Assembly: GCA_041389525.1 (NCBI GenBank)
Contig: JAWKRR010000032.1
Span: 21,231-85,230 of the forward strand
Direction of reading: 5' to 3'
Source of the DNA: JACKFB01 sp041389525
GTDB lineage: Bacteria; Myxococcota_A; UBA9042; PHBI01; JACKFB01
DNA: 64,000 nt
Part shown: one piece after another, positions 34,801-40,785 of the stretch
How the letters are laid out: every line of letters starts with the position of its first letter
How positions within the stretch are numbered: the stretch's first letter is position 1
Notes under the pieces: generated by a model
What the model was told of the DNA's origin: nothing
Databases searched by the model: none
What the model saw: only the letters and a program-made list of their open reading frames with translations
Made by a program: the position numbers and the translations under genes

Positions 34801-37374
34801 CTCGAGCTGGCAGGTCGCCGAGCAGCCGTTGCCGCTGGTGGTGCCCTTGTCGTCGCAGCCTTCGACCCCGTAGCGGATGAAGCCGTCGCCGCAGGTCGGC
34901 AGCTTGCAGTTGTTCAGGCACCCGTCGTTGTTGCTGGAGTTGCCGTCGTCGCACTCCTCGCTGCCGGCGGCGAGGTCGCCGTCGCCGCATGATGCACTGC
35001 ACACCGTGGTGCCTTCGGCCGGTGTCGTGGCGCAGAACCAACCCGGCTCGACGTCCTGACAGTCGGCAGAACACCCGTCATCATCGTCGGTATTGTCGTC
35101 GTCGCAGGTCTCGTAGGGGGCGCAGCGGGTGCCGTCGCCGCAGCTTCCGGCGTGGGGGTACTGGCAGCCGTTTGTTGCGTGGCACACGTTCGTCGTACAC
35201 GCCAACCCGTCGTCGCAGAGGCCGTCGCTCGCGGTCGAGCTGCAGCCGCTGACCGGGTTGCAGACGTCGACGGTGCAGGCCACGCCGTCGCTGCAGGCGC
35301 TGTTGTTGGGGGTGAACGTGCAGCCCACGCCGGCCACGCAGGCGTTGACGGTGCAGGCGACGCCGTCATCGCAGGCCGCGTTGACGGGCGTGTTGACGCA
35401 GCCGGTGACGAGGTCGCAGGTGTCGGTGGTGCAGGGGACGGCGTCCGCGCAGGCCGTGTGGACCGGCACGAAGCTGCAGGCGCCGGTGAGCGGGTGGCAG
35501 ACGTTGGTGGTGCACGCGACCGAGTCGTCGCAGTTGCAGACGCCGCCGCAGTCCGCGCCGAAGAAGCCGGCCGTGCAGGCGCAGGCGCCCGTGCCGCTGG
35601 CGCCCTGGTCGCAGGTGCTGCCGTTGAGGCAGTTGCACGTGCCCGCGCAGTTCGCGCCGAACCGGCCGGCGGGGCAGGTGCAGGCGCCCGTGCCGCCGAG
35701 GCCCTCATCGCAGGTCCCGGTGCCGCAGTCGCAGACGCCCGCGCAGGTGGGGCCGTAGCGCCCCGGCGCGCACACGCAGGCGGCGCCGATGCCGCCGGGG
35801 CAGACAAAGCCCGGCTCGATGACGCACGCGCTGCTGCAGCCGTCGCCGCCGGTCGCGTCGCCGTCCTCGCAGGTCTCGTTGCCCGTGATCTCACCGTCGT
35901 TGCAGACCACCTCGTAGGCGCCCGAGTCGCAGCCGGTGGCCGGGCGCGCTTGCCCGCGCTGGTCGACCGCGACGGTGTTCGAGAGCAGGTCGGTGCAGCT
36001 TCCGGCGCCGACGGCCGGGCTGCCGGCGGTCAGGGCGAAGGTCTTGGTCCCGCCGCCGTGGTCGCCGAAGCTCACGCCCGGGGTGGCCGTCGCCACGTCG
36101 CCGGTCCCGGTGGCCGCGCACCCGCCGCCGTTGCCGAGGACGTTGCGCCCCGACGAGGTCGGGGACGGTCCCTGCGAGCCGCAGTCGGCGTTGGAGCCGG
36201 CCGTATTCCCCGCGATGATCGAGCCCAGGTAGAAGAACGTGGAGCCGGAGCCGTGGGCGAAGAGGCCGCCAGCCAGCTTGGCGCCGAGGGTGCCAGCCGG
36301 AGCGCCCGGCGGGTCCGTGGCCGAGTTGCCGACGATGGTCACCTGGCTCACGCCCGAGGTGATGCCGCTGAGGTCGAAGAGCGCGCCGCCGATGGCCGCG
36401 CCCGTGCCGCTGGCGGTGCCGTCCGGGGTGCCGCCGTTCGCGCCCGCCACGCCGCCGGGGAAGCCGCCGCCGCCGCCGTATCCGCCAAGGCCGCCCGTGC
36501 CGCCCGCCGTGGGTGCGCCGCCGCCGCCGCCGCCGAATCCGCCCGTGCCCGCCGTCCCAGGCCCGGCCGCGCCGCCCTGCCCGAAGAGCGCTGCGCCCGG
36601 CGCCGACAGGCCCGAGCCGTCGCTGGCCAGCCCCGTGACGCCCTTGCCGCCCCGCACCGTGTTGCCGGTGAAGGTCGAGTTGATGACGCGCAGGTCGCCC
36701 TTCTGGTTGAAGACGCCGCCGCCCATGCCCGCGCCGCCGCCGCCCGAAGGCGCTCCAGCCGCCACGATGCCGCCGTCGCCGCCCGCCGCGAGGTTCCCGT
36801 TGAACTCGGTGCGGATCGCGACCACGTCGCCGCTGGTCCACACGCCGCCGCCGAATCCGCCGCGCCCGCCGATGGCCGACGCGCCCGCGTCCTGGCCCAG
36901 CACGAAGCTGTCCGCGATCAAGCAGTCGGTCAGGGTCAGCGTGCCCGCGTTGCGAATGGCGCCGCCCTCGCCCAGGGCCACGCCGTCGGTCATCAGCAGG
37001 TTCTGAAGCTCCAGCCCGGCCCCCGACGCGATGTGGAAGACGCGGAAGCTGCCGTCGCCCGAGATGAGGAACTGCCCGCTCGGGCCGACGATGGCGAGAT
37101 CTTGAGTGACCAGCAGCTCGCCGCCGACCAGGGTGCTGATGCCGCCGTCCAGTGGCGCGGCGAACTGGATCGAGTCCACGCCCGAGCCGGCCGGGCAGTC
37201 GTTGACCGGGGCGTCGGTGTTCGCGGCCGTGATGGCCTCGCGCAGCGAGCACATGCCGTCGATCGCGACCAGGTCGAGTTCGGTCGTCACGGTGATGACG
37301 GCCGCCTGCGCGCTCGGCGCCGCGAGGGCCAACACCGCGAAAAATGCGATGGCGTTCCGAACCGGAATCCTCAT
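25876..37374 (-). CDS. Giant multidomain surface protein fused to an OmpA-family outer-membrane protein
   Basis: One open frame encodes 3,832 residues. In order these are a signal peptide (cleavage after SAQA), a CSLREA domain, a Gly-rich region ending in a choice-of-anchor-Q-like segment (to about 480), DUF4215/EGF-like Cys repeats, MopE-like metal-binding motifs (DDCDGQTD), a lamin-tail-like domain (about 1700-1800), and a very long array of thrombospondin-type-3 DxDxDG repeats (about 2290-3200). A sorting-signal-like anchor follows (Cys near 3264, SGGGGALPW, hydrophobic core, RRRKR). The frame continues without a stop into a second signal-like segment (to ASAQQQKP), a beta-barrel, three more type-3 repeats and an OmpA peptidoglycan-binding domain. 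I prefer the ATG at 37374 after GGAGGG over a TTG at 37380. It is probably two genes joined in frame or a genuine polyprotein. Confidence 0.85.
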   Translation of the reverse strand: MRIPVRNAIAFFAVLALAAPSAQAAVITVTTELDLVAIDGMCSLREAITAANTDAPVNDCPAGSGVDSIQFAAPLDGGISTLVGGELLVTQDLAIVGPSGQFLISGDGSFRVFHIASGAGLELQNLLMTDGVALGEGGAIRNAGTLTLTDCLIADSFVLGQDAGASAIGGRGGFGGGVWTSGDVVAIRTEFNGNLAAGGDGGIVAAGAPSGGGGAGMGGGVFNQKGDLRVINSTFTGNTVRGGKGVTGLASDGSGLSAPGAALFGQGGAAGPGTAGTGGFGGGGGGAPTAGGTGGLGGYGGGGGFPGGVAGANGGTPDGTASGTGAAIGGALFDLSGITSGVSQVTIVGNSATDPPGAPAGTLGAKLAGGLFAHGSGSTFFYLGSIIAGNTAGSNADCGSQGPSPTSSGRNVLGNGGGCAATGTGDVATATPGVSFGDHGGGTKTFALTAGSPAVGAGSCTDLLSNTVAVDQRGQARPATGCDSGAYEVVCNDGEITGNETCEDGDATGGDGCSSACVIEPGFVCPGGIGAACVCAPGRYGPTCAGVCDCGTGTCDEGLGGTGACTCPAGRFGANCAGTCNCLNGSTCDQGASGTGACACTAGFFGADCGGVCNCDDSVACTTNVCHPLTGACSFVPVHTACADAVPCTTDTCDLVTGCVNTPVNAACDDGVACTVNACVAGVGCTFTPNNSACSDGVACTVDVCNPVSGCSSTASDGLCDDGLACTTNVCHATNGCQYPHAGSCGDGTRCAPYETCDDDNTDDDDGCSADCQDVEPGWFCATTPAEGTTVCSASCGDGDLAAGSEECDDGNSSNNDGCLNNCKLPTCGDGFIRYGVEGCDDKGTTSGNGCSATCQLEAGYTCDGKGDGVTGTVCTQTCGTDFGLGSPMGWVPATALGPATPLFTHNPAPPGGFEVDPPSPMPADTTIVSRIAVPALVNAPEPELTVHYTLDGDGVADCLLVYVNGNGLPTSGLVYTSCENTAVTTGETDLNGRSVARINLGAVAGTARQVVIRYQSAGLGLSPASVLVDRVTVGSDIDRDASFEFAAQGATCDRCVDLDQDGYGRAISVSLATCTHPEVDCDDTRALTHPTLVEVCNDGFDDDCDGQTDLADSQCKEDCADGIDNGANGITDCSDAACSNDPFCDPCSIDWTFDSGKALWQSDAQGLWVYSAAAGAWKTSSGASISSLPNPNNGGAPGGVYFGRLNLTVNVPSLAVGGPQPKLAVTFVHQGDTGFASDQLAVCINQPTCRFDTPGIILLASTPTAGEKTVLVDLTAHIGASTTISILYDTASASQNDNLGATVTRIRLASDIDGDLVAEGSAPSCDTCWDADFDGYGRPEGPTSGCLFAGGDCNDGLDGFQVHPGAIEDLSLGNCGDGVDNDCNGQTDGFDPGCGSEDCANGIDDNGDSKADCADALCSADPFCSVCSTKFTFNTGAGGFVATGDGLFAVGLQTTFNAQGFETVLNGNVSASGAGRRRGWLARSIPVPAQMLTPTLRVRYSLNGEAATDKDKFGVCFGVAAAACDATVGTKAFETGSNTAGLVTVDIPISASFKGISVPVVLFYDTVDGGNNANPGLFIDEITLLSDKDKDGLSESGDLTCDRCIDVDGDGYGDGTAPAPFNVLTSCSAASAVADCADNDAITHPGQPEVCGDAGGIDNNCNGLPDLEEPACSICGDSIISVNETCDDGNDDPGDGCSATCQTESGALHVTEIHIPKPAGNPGEQWIELYNASTATIDLDQLKLTIKNVVGTSVAFGAGGSCTVLAPSAELAPGAFFIVAFGPVGGTDSLSPDATCNQAFQISPAGDLLTLTEGGVKLLDQVDFRTGFTCELSQLTKTGAVGPGTGTVGRSMILGTLPVTGVSASKSTASAWCLAGPAANYGSSGTHRGSPRATGGCAEFACDGVDDDCDGPVDETLADSDSDGTCNEQDCAPGDNRCAAVCVDVDLDSVFDCADGCIDKDNDGFGTAPAGVPPAQVTCLGVDCNDQATAVNPNGDESLAAVDSCGDGLDNDCDGLTDCSDPACFNATNCAGEICQKTTALACGKPLVIKPAHDDFPCTTPVSGGGADGTLRFVAAKSEMVVLALANQGVNRYSVFVFDGACTNGTCGAPLATFDTGCSLGGQKAFAVVSGHEYFVVADRIGACAEGAGSNARVSVACGELCTGGIDEDLDGKTDCADQDCVLDAACAASDFDLDGVPNGVEITCGRSPVDIGDKPSADDISDPDTDLILNCVDTDDDNDTFEDDTEISDCALNSTAKNDDDIFPGAPKNCDIFNIDADCNGTFDLFEDTCGGKEALCANGIDDDQDGLPDCVDIDCVADFFCFAQDYDEDLVSNGFEIACETDPKKASSFPAPGEADDPDGDDKPNCADLDDDGDGYPDIEEIICGSLPLNALSVPDDADGDTQCDSADDDDDNDGFPDILEAACGSDSKVKTSTPTDAQHDLDQDGICDALDADKDGDGWSNALEETCGTDGSSAASNPVAAGFDGDGDGMCDAVDDDDDNDLWTDDQEALCGTLKNDPQSVPKDTDGNGECDALDQDVDNDGWPNAVEILCATDPEKPESNPTALGQDADNDKICDLVDSDDDNDGWKDTLELQCGTNPLDPASKPEDTDGDGLCNAVDDDDDGDGWSDSTESLCQTSPLDAQDKPVDTDGDGLCDGVDSDADPDNDGWNSALELQCGTNPKDPASVPTDIDDDGLCDAIDADKDGDGWLNETEVACGTDPAVKTSLPVDTDGDSVCNALDQDDDGDGSPDADELLCLTDPLDKNVKPVELDLADTDGDEIVNCIDPDDDNDGVSDANEAQLGTNPLVKDSDNDGLDDGVEDANHDGVTQASETSPTKPDTDGDGLLDGIEVGSCYELTSGAVCLGTDPVVADTDNDGLPDGVEDADHDGQVGANETSPVDPNSDDDLDFAGNEATDGGELLCGTDPLDPNDSPVDKDGNGVCDGSQSDVDGDGVADGVEIFCGYDSQSNQSTPSFVELGDTDGDGDIDCIDPDDDNDGVDDQREAECKTDSRSAASTPSADDIADFDEDGKLNCSDPDDDDDGLSDIVEATLLTDAKDADSDDDGLPDGQEVTLGTDPLSVDTDRDGIQDGTEFGLTRGTPNTALGLFKPDLDPSTTTNPKDPDSDDDGVCDGSKAVAGVCEASPGEDNNDNGRIDAGEGNPNDPKDGLADSDADGLTDRIEILVHKTDPKRPDTDGDLLNDKLEVEGVGGFAPTDPLVADTDGGGVVDGVEILNGTDPNDGADDFSVAELTGGNYTGCAGSGGGGALPWLLCLLGVGVWAVRRRKRGLALLVVAVASVGSMTSDASAQQQKPNVNIEDYFGAGGHYRMWSVEQSLIAPAWRPYASVMFWHEEDSFQLQTGLYSEKFIDQADYIDVNIGIGLFGHAQIEVDLPIALILDSDPDTRAIAPVSGAGLADMQVRLRGRLLDNTLGGPGLGVSVGATIPIGDKDHFRGDPGVGILGRVIFDYRTDRTVTSLNAGVRVRTEEVDFFNHTFGNELTYGLGVEVEAVRDKLAIATELFGHTPFNDIFQSGDTTTLEWLLGPKWYIIPGLSLQSAVGTGIVRGIGSPTFRFIAGLQWAPKAGDSDGDGIPDADDRCPTRAEDVDGFADLDGCPDPDNDQDGVPDVVDKCPLKAEDYNGIDDQDGCPDAIVLEDHDGDGIPDRSDMCPQQPETYNGFEDQDGCPDDARKVVRDTLPPPEEIDPECRYSIEEIVFFEKTSSALTEQAKSTLAQLASTIKANDLIIEVAVNGHADEDGTDESNYSLSQKRASAARDYLVARGVKKGLLTVRGFGESLPRVEGQDETAFRENRRVDFTVRLGGKCATAK
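27429..27600 (-). other. Internal sorting-signal/signal-peptide junction and possible second start
   Basis: Around residue 3264 a Cys is followed by GSGGGGALPWLL, a hydrophobic stretch and RRRKR, the three-part layout of MYXO-CTERM/GlyGly-CTERM anchors, which normally end a protein. The Arg cluster is also the n-region of a second signal peptide (LALLVVAVASVGSM, cleavage after DASA). A GTG at 27516 (codon 3287 from the ATG at 37374) lies just before RRRKR and could start a separate OmpA-like protein of about 546 residues. Confidence 0.6.
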
Positions 37375-37550
37375 GAACAAGAGCCCTCCGGCTGCGCGCT
37401 CTGCTGGGGTTCCGATTCGACGGGTGCAGCCGCGTGGCGCCTCATGAATCCCCCCGTCGCCATCCCCAAGAACCCCTCGTCACCATACTGAGCCGGCCCC
37501 GCTGCACGCAAGGAGACCAACCGTAGTAACGGGCGGATCCGCTCGGCGTA

Positions 37551-38399
37551 TCAGGGGCTCGTCGCCGCGATCGGCGAGGCAGCAAGCGGTCGGTCGGCGT
37601 TGGCGAAGTGGGCGAGCAGCTCGCGATTGAGGCGGTCGGCGCACTGGCCGAGGACGCCGTGACCGCCGTCAGCGATCTCGAGCAGCCGCGAGCCGGGGAT
37701 GAGCTTGTGCAGGCGGTCGCTGTGCCGCGGGGCGACCAGCAGGTCCTGGGCGGGCTTCACGATGAGGGTCGGGATGCCCGTCAGCGCGCCGAGTCGCCGC
37801 GCGGTCCGGTGGCGCAGGATGGCGCCGAACTGGGCCGCCCGCGCGCTGCCAGGCGGCGTCTCGCCGAGGGCGTCGCGCAGCTTGTGGGCGACCTGGGCGC
37901 CGTCCTGGCTCGCCAGGAAGCTGTCGGTGTAGAGCAGGCGCCGCAGATTGGCGAGGCGCGCGCTCGGATCTCCCAGGTGCGAGCTGGTGAAGAGCTTCAG
38001 CCCGCGCATGGTCGGGACCACGCTGCGCAGGCCCCCGGCGTGGGTGGCGACCAGGGTCAGGCTGCGCACGCGGTCGGTGTGCCTCAGGGCCAGCTCCTGG
38101 GCGATCATCCCGCCCATGGACACGCCCGTGACGTGCGCGCTCTCAAAGCCCAGGTGGTCGAGCAGCCGCACCGCGTCCTCGGCGAACCCGCGCATCGTAT
38201 ACAGCCCGGCCGCCGCGACCGACTTGCCCGCGCCGCGGTTGTCGAAGGCCAGCACGCGGTGGCGCTCGGACAGCGCCGGCACCTGCGCCGACCACATGGT
38301 CATCGGCACCGCGAACCCCATGATGAGGAGCACGGGCGTGCCGCTGTCGCCGGTGGCTTCGTAGTAGAGCCGCGCGTCGCCTACGTCCAGGTGGGGCAT
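37551..38399 (-). CDS. Alpha/beta hydrolase
   Basis: This 282-residue protein has the canonical hydrolase fold. An oxyanion-hole region (LLIMGFAVPMTMW) comes first, then FDNRGAGKS. The nucleophile elbow GVSMGG supplies the catalytic Ser, an Asp follows the VKPAQDLLV strand, and a late His lies in DGGHGVL. This layout resembles esterases, haloperoxidase-like hydrolases and 3-oxoadipate enol-lactonase relatives. The substrate cannot be told. The start ATG overlaps the end of dusA by 19 bp, so it is the last gene of a three-gene leftward operon. Confidence 0.86.
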   Translation of the reverse strand: MPHLDVGDARLYYEATGDSGTPVLLIMGFAVPMTMWSAQVPALSERHRVLAFDNRGAGKSVAAAGLYTMRGFAEDAVRLLDHLGFESAHVTGVSMGGMIAQELALRHTDRVRSLTLVATHAGGLRSVVPTMRGLKLFTSSHLGDPSARLANLRRLLYTDSFLASQDGAQVAHKLRDALGETPPGSARAAQFGAILRHRTARRLGALTGIPTLIVKPAQDLLVAPRHSDRLHKLIPGSRLLEIADGGHGVLGQCADRLNRELLAHFANADRPLAASPIAATSP

Positions 38400-39469
38400 G
38401 GGGCCTCCTCTGCGGCCGACGGCGTGCCGCGCGGGACTTGGGCCAGGGCCAGCTCGATGACCTTGCGGCCGGCGTCGTCACGGGGCGCCAGCTCGCTGAT
38501 GGTCCGCTTCCACGCCTTGGCGCCCCGGCAGCCCACGAAGATCGTCAGCATATGCCTGCTGATTTGATGAAGTCGGCCGCCCTCGGCCACGTGGCGGTCG
38601 ATGTAGGGCAGCATCCGCTCGACGAGGTCGTGGCGGTCCACGCTGGGGTTGGTCGCGCCGAAGAAGCGCGCGTCGATGTCCGCCAGCACCCAGGGCGTCT
38701 CGTAGGCCGCGCGGCCGATCATCACCGCGTCGACCCGCTCGAGGTGCTCCGCGGCTTGGTCCAGGTCGGTGACGCCGCCGTTGATCTCGACGACAAGCTC
38801 AGGCCGCTCGGCCGCCAGCCGGTACACGTCGTCGTAGCGCAGCGGCGGGATCGTGCGGTTCTCCTTGGGGCTGAGGCCGTTGAGCCAGGCCTTTCGCGCG
38901 TGGACGCTGAAGCGGTCGCAGCCGGCCTCAGCGACGATCTCGACGAAGCGCGCCATGTCCTCGTAGCGGTCGATCGCGTCGATACCGATGCGGTGTTTGA
39001 CGGTCACGGGCACGCTGACCGCGCGGCGCATGGCGTCGACGGCCTCGGCCACGCGCTCGGGGCGCGCCATCAGCGAGGCGCCGAAGCAGCCGCTCTGCAC
39101 CCGCGAGGAGGGGCAGCCCACGTTGAGGTTGATCTCGTCGTAGCCCCAGTCGGCGCCGATCTTCGCGGCCTCAGCCAGCGCCGCCGGGTCGTCACCGCCG
39201 AGCTGAAGCGCCACGGGGTGCTCGGCAGCGTCGAACCCGAGCAGGTGTTCGCGGTCGCCGTGGATGACCGCGCCCGTGGTCAGCATCTCGGTGTAGAGCA
39301 GCGCGTAGCGGGAGAGCTGGCGCATCATGAACCGGAAGTGACGGTCGGTGCGGTCCATCATCGGCGCGATGCTGAGCGCCCGCACCTCGCCGCGGGTCTC
39401 GGGGCGGACGCCCGCGCGGAGGCCCGCCGCGCGGGCGGGCAGACCGGCGTTGGCGCTCGGGCGGCTCAC
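38381..39469 (-). CDS. dusA: tRNA-dihydrouridine synthase A
   Basis: The enzyme reduces uridine at position 20/20a of the tRNA D-loop using FMN and NADPH. Typical elements are APMMDRTDRHFR at the N-terminus, EMLTTGAV, NLNVGCPSSRVQSG, KHRIGID and VMIGRAAYETPW, and the length of 362 residues suits DusA. An oddity lies in the active-site loop: the usual FGACLM reads FGASLM, with Ser132 where E. coli DusA has its catalytic Cys, and a Cys appears four residues earlier (Cys128). The GTG start at 39469 overlaps the stop of the upstream membrane-protein gene (GTGA), and the gene overlaps the hydrolase downstream. Confidence 0.88.
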   Translation of the reverse strand: MSRPSANAGLPARAAGLRAGVRPETRGEVRALSIAPMMDRTDRHFRFMMRQLSRYALLYTEMLTTGAVIHGDREHLLGFDAAEHPVALQLGGDDPAALAEAAKIGADWGYDEINLNVGCPSSRVQSGCFGASLMARPERVAEAVDAMRRAVSVPVTVKHRIGIDAIDRYEDMARFVEIVAEAGCDRFSVHARKAWLNGLSPKENRTIPPLRYDDVYRLAAERPELVVEINGGVTDLDQAAEHLERVDAVMIGRAAYETPWVLADIDARFFGATNPSVDRHDLVERMLPYIDRHVAEGGRLHQISRHMLTIFVGCRGAKAWKRTISELAPRDDAGRKVIELALAQVPRGTPSAAEEAPCPTWT

Positions 39470-40647
39470 GGGCAGCCTGCGTCGGTGAGCGCTTTCATGA
39501 TCGGCTCGGCCGGGATGCTCACCGGCCCCGCGTGGAGCGCGATGTAGGTGTTGCCGTCCGTCTCGCAGTGCCACCAGGTCAGCATCGCGCGCACGGCCAA
39601 CCCTGCGCCGTCTCGGCCGCCGGCCTGGTAGATGACGCGCTCCTCGCCGTCGGGGCGCGCCCGCTTGATGGGGGTGCGGTCGAAGACGATGTCGCGCAGG
39701 CCCAGCTCGGCCCGCAGGATCTGCTCGCGGGTGGCTGGCATCTCCTCGAGCTCGTGGTGGCGCCGCTCGCCGGGGATGCCCGGCGGCAGGTCGAAGACGC
39801 CGTCATCTTCCCCCAGCCACGCCCGCACGATCGGGTGCTCGGTCGGCGTGTAGCCGGGCGGCGGGGTGAAGGTCGGGAAGCTCGTGCGCGGCGTCTCCGT
39901 CGCGGCGAGCGGCGCGCAGTCGACGCTCTGGAGCACGCGCTGGTGGAGGGCCAGCAGATCCTCGCGGGACATCGAGACGAAGGTGATAAGCGCGCCCGAG
40001 ATCTTGGTCGCCGGACAATGAAACGACGTGATGGCGACTCGCTTTCCGCCTTCGTCGCTCTCCAGATAGGTGATCCGCGCTGGGCGCTGGTCCACCGTCG
40101 CGTCCTCGGTCGCGACCGTGGAAAGCCCGCCCGCGTCGGACAGGATCGCGGCCATATCCTCGTCGCTGAGCGGGTCGCCGGGCGCCCATCGCAGCTCGAC
40201 GAAGCGGTCGCCGCCCATCGGGTCCGCGACGCGCAGCAGGCCCGGCAGCGAGTCGTCACGCTGCTGCTCGACGGCCCAATCCGGCAGCCCGACGCGGATG
40301 CCCGGCACCGTCCAGGCGCGCAGCGGGACGCGCGTCGGGGTGCGCGAGGGCGCGAACGCCATGAAGAGGCCGGCCACCACCGCGGCCGCAGCGAGCGCGG
40401 CCGCGAAGAGCTTCCAGCCCTGGCGCCGCACGCCCTGGCGGTGGGCCGCTCGCATCTGCGTGATGCCGGCCATGCACAGCCCGATGGGGCCGCCGGTCAG
40501 CAGCGCGCCTTCGATTCCGCCCATCCCCAGCGGGAAGAACTTGTAGCGACAGACCAGCGCCGCCGCGCCGCCCGCGAGCATGGCCGCGCCGACCACCATC
40601 AGGGTGTCGGGGCTACGGGTCGCGGATTTCGTGGTGTTTTCAGGCAT
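39466..40647 (-). CDS. Membrane-anchored protein of unknown function
   Basis: This 393-residue protein begins with three hydrophobic segments (about 15-35, 40-60 and 78-100). It then has a soluble, probably extracytoplasmic domain with two parts joined by a Pro-rich linker (FPTFTPPPGYTPTEHP). No catalytic motif is recognisable. The first soluble part (VPGIRVGLPDWAVEQQ onward) looks like the short beta-rich domains of unknown function common in myxobacteria. I chose the ATG at 40647 (MPENTT). An ATG 15 bases upstream adds only MLPPA. It is the first gene of the operon with dusA and the hydrolase. Confidence 0.7.
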   Translation of the reverse strand: MPENTTKSATRSPDTLMVVGAAMLAGGAAALVCRYKFFPLGMGGIEGALLTGGPIGLCMAGITQMRAAHRQGVRRQGWKLFAAALAAAAVVAGLFMAFAPSRTPTRVPLRAWTVPGIRVGLPDWAVEQQRDDSLPGLLRVADPMGGDRFVELRWAPGDPLSDEDMAAILSDAGGLSTVATEDATVDQRPARITYLESDEGGKRVAITSFHCPATKISGALITFVSMSREDLLALHQRVLQSVDCAPLAATETPRTSFPTFTPPPGYTPTEHPIVRAWLGEDDGVFDLPPGIPGERRHHELEEMPATREQILRAELGLRDIVFDRTPIKRARPDGEERVIYQAGGRDGAGLAVRAMLTWWHCETDGNTYIALHAGPVSIPAEPIMKALTDAGCP

Positions 40648-40785
40648 GGCGGGCGGCAGCATAGAGCCCGGGGCGGAACGGCGCACGCGCAAAGCACACC
40701 GCCGCCGCGCGGAGCCGCGGGGACACCACCTTGAGCCCCTGGCCTCGGCCCGATATTCTGGGAGCACACGTCCCCCGAGGTTTCT

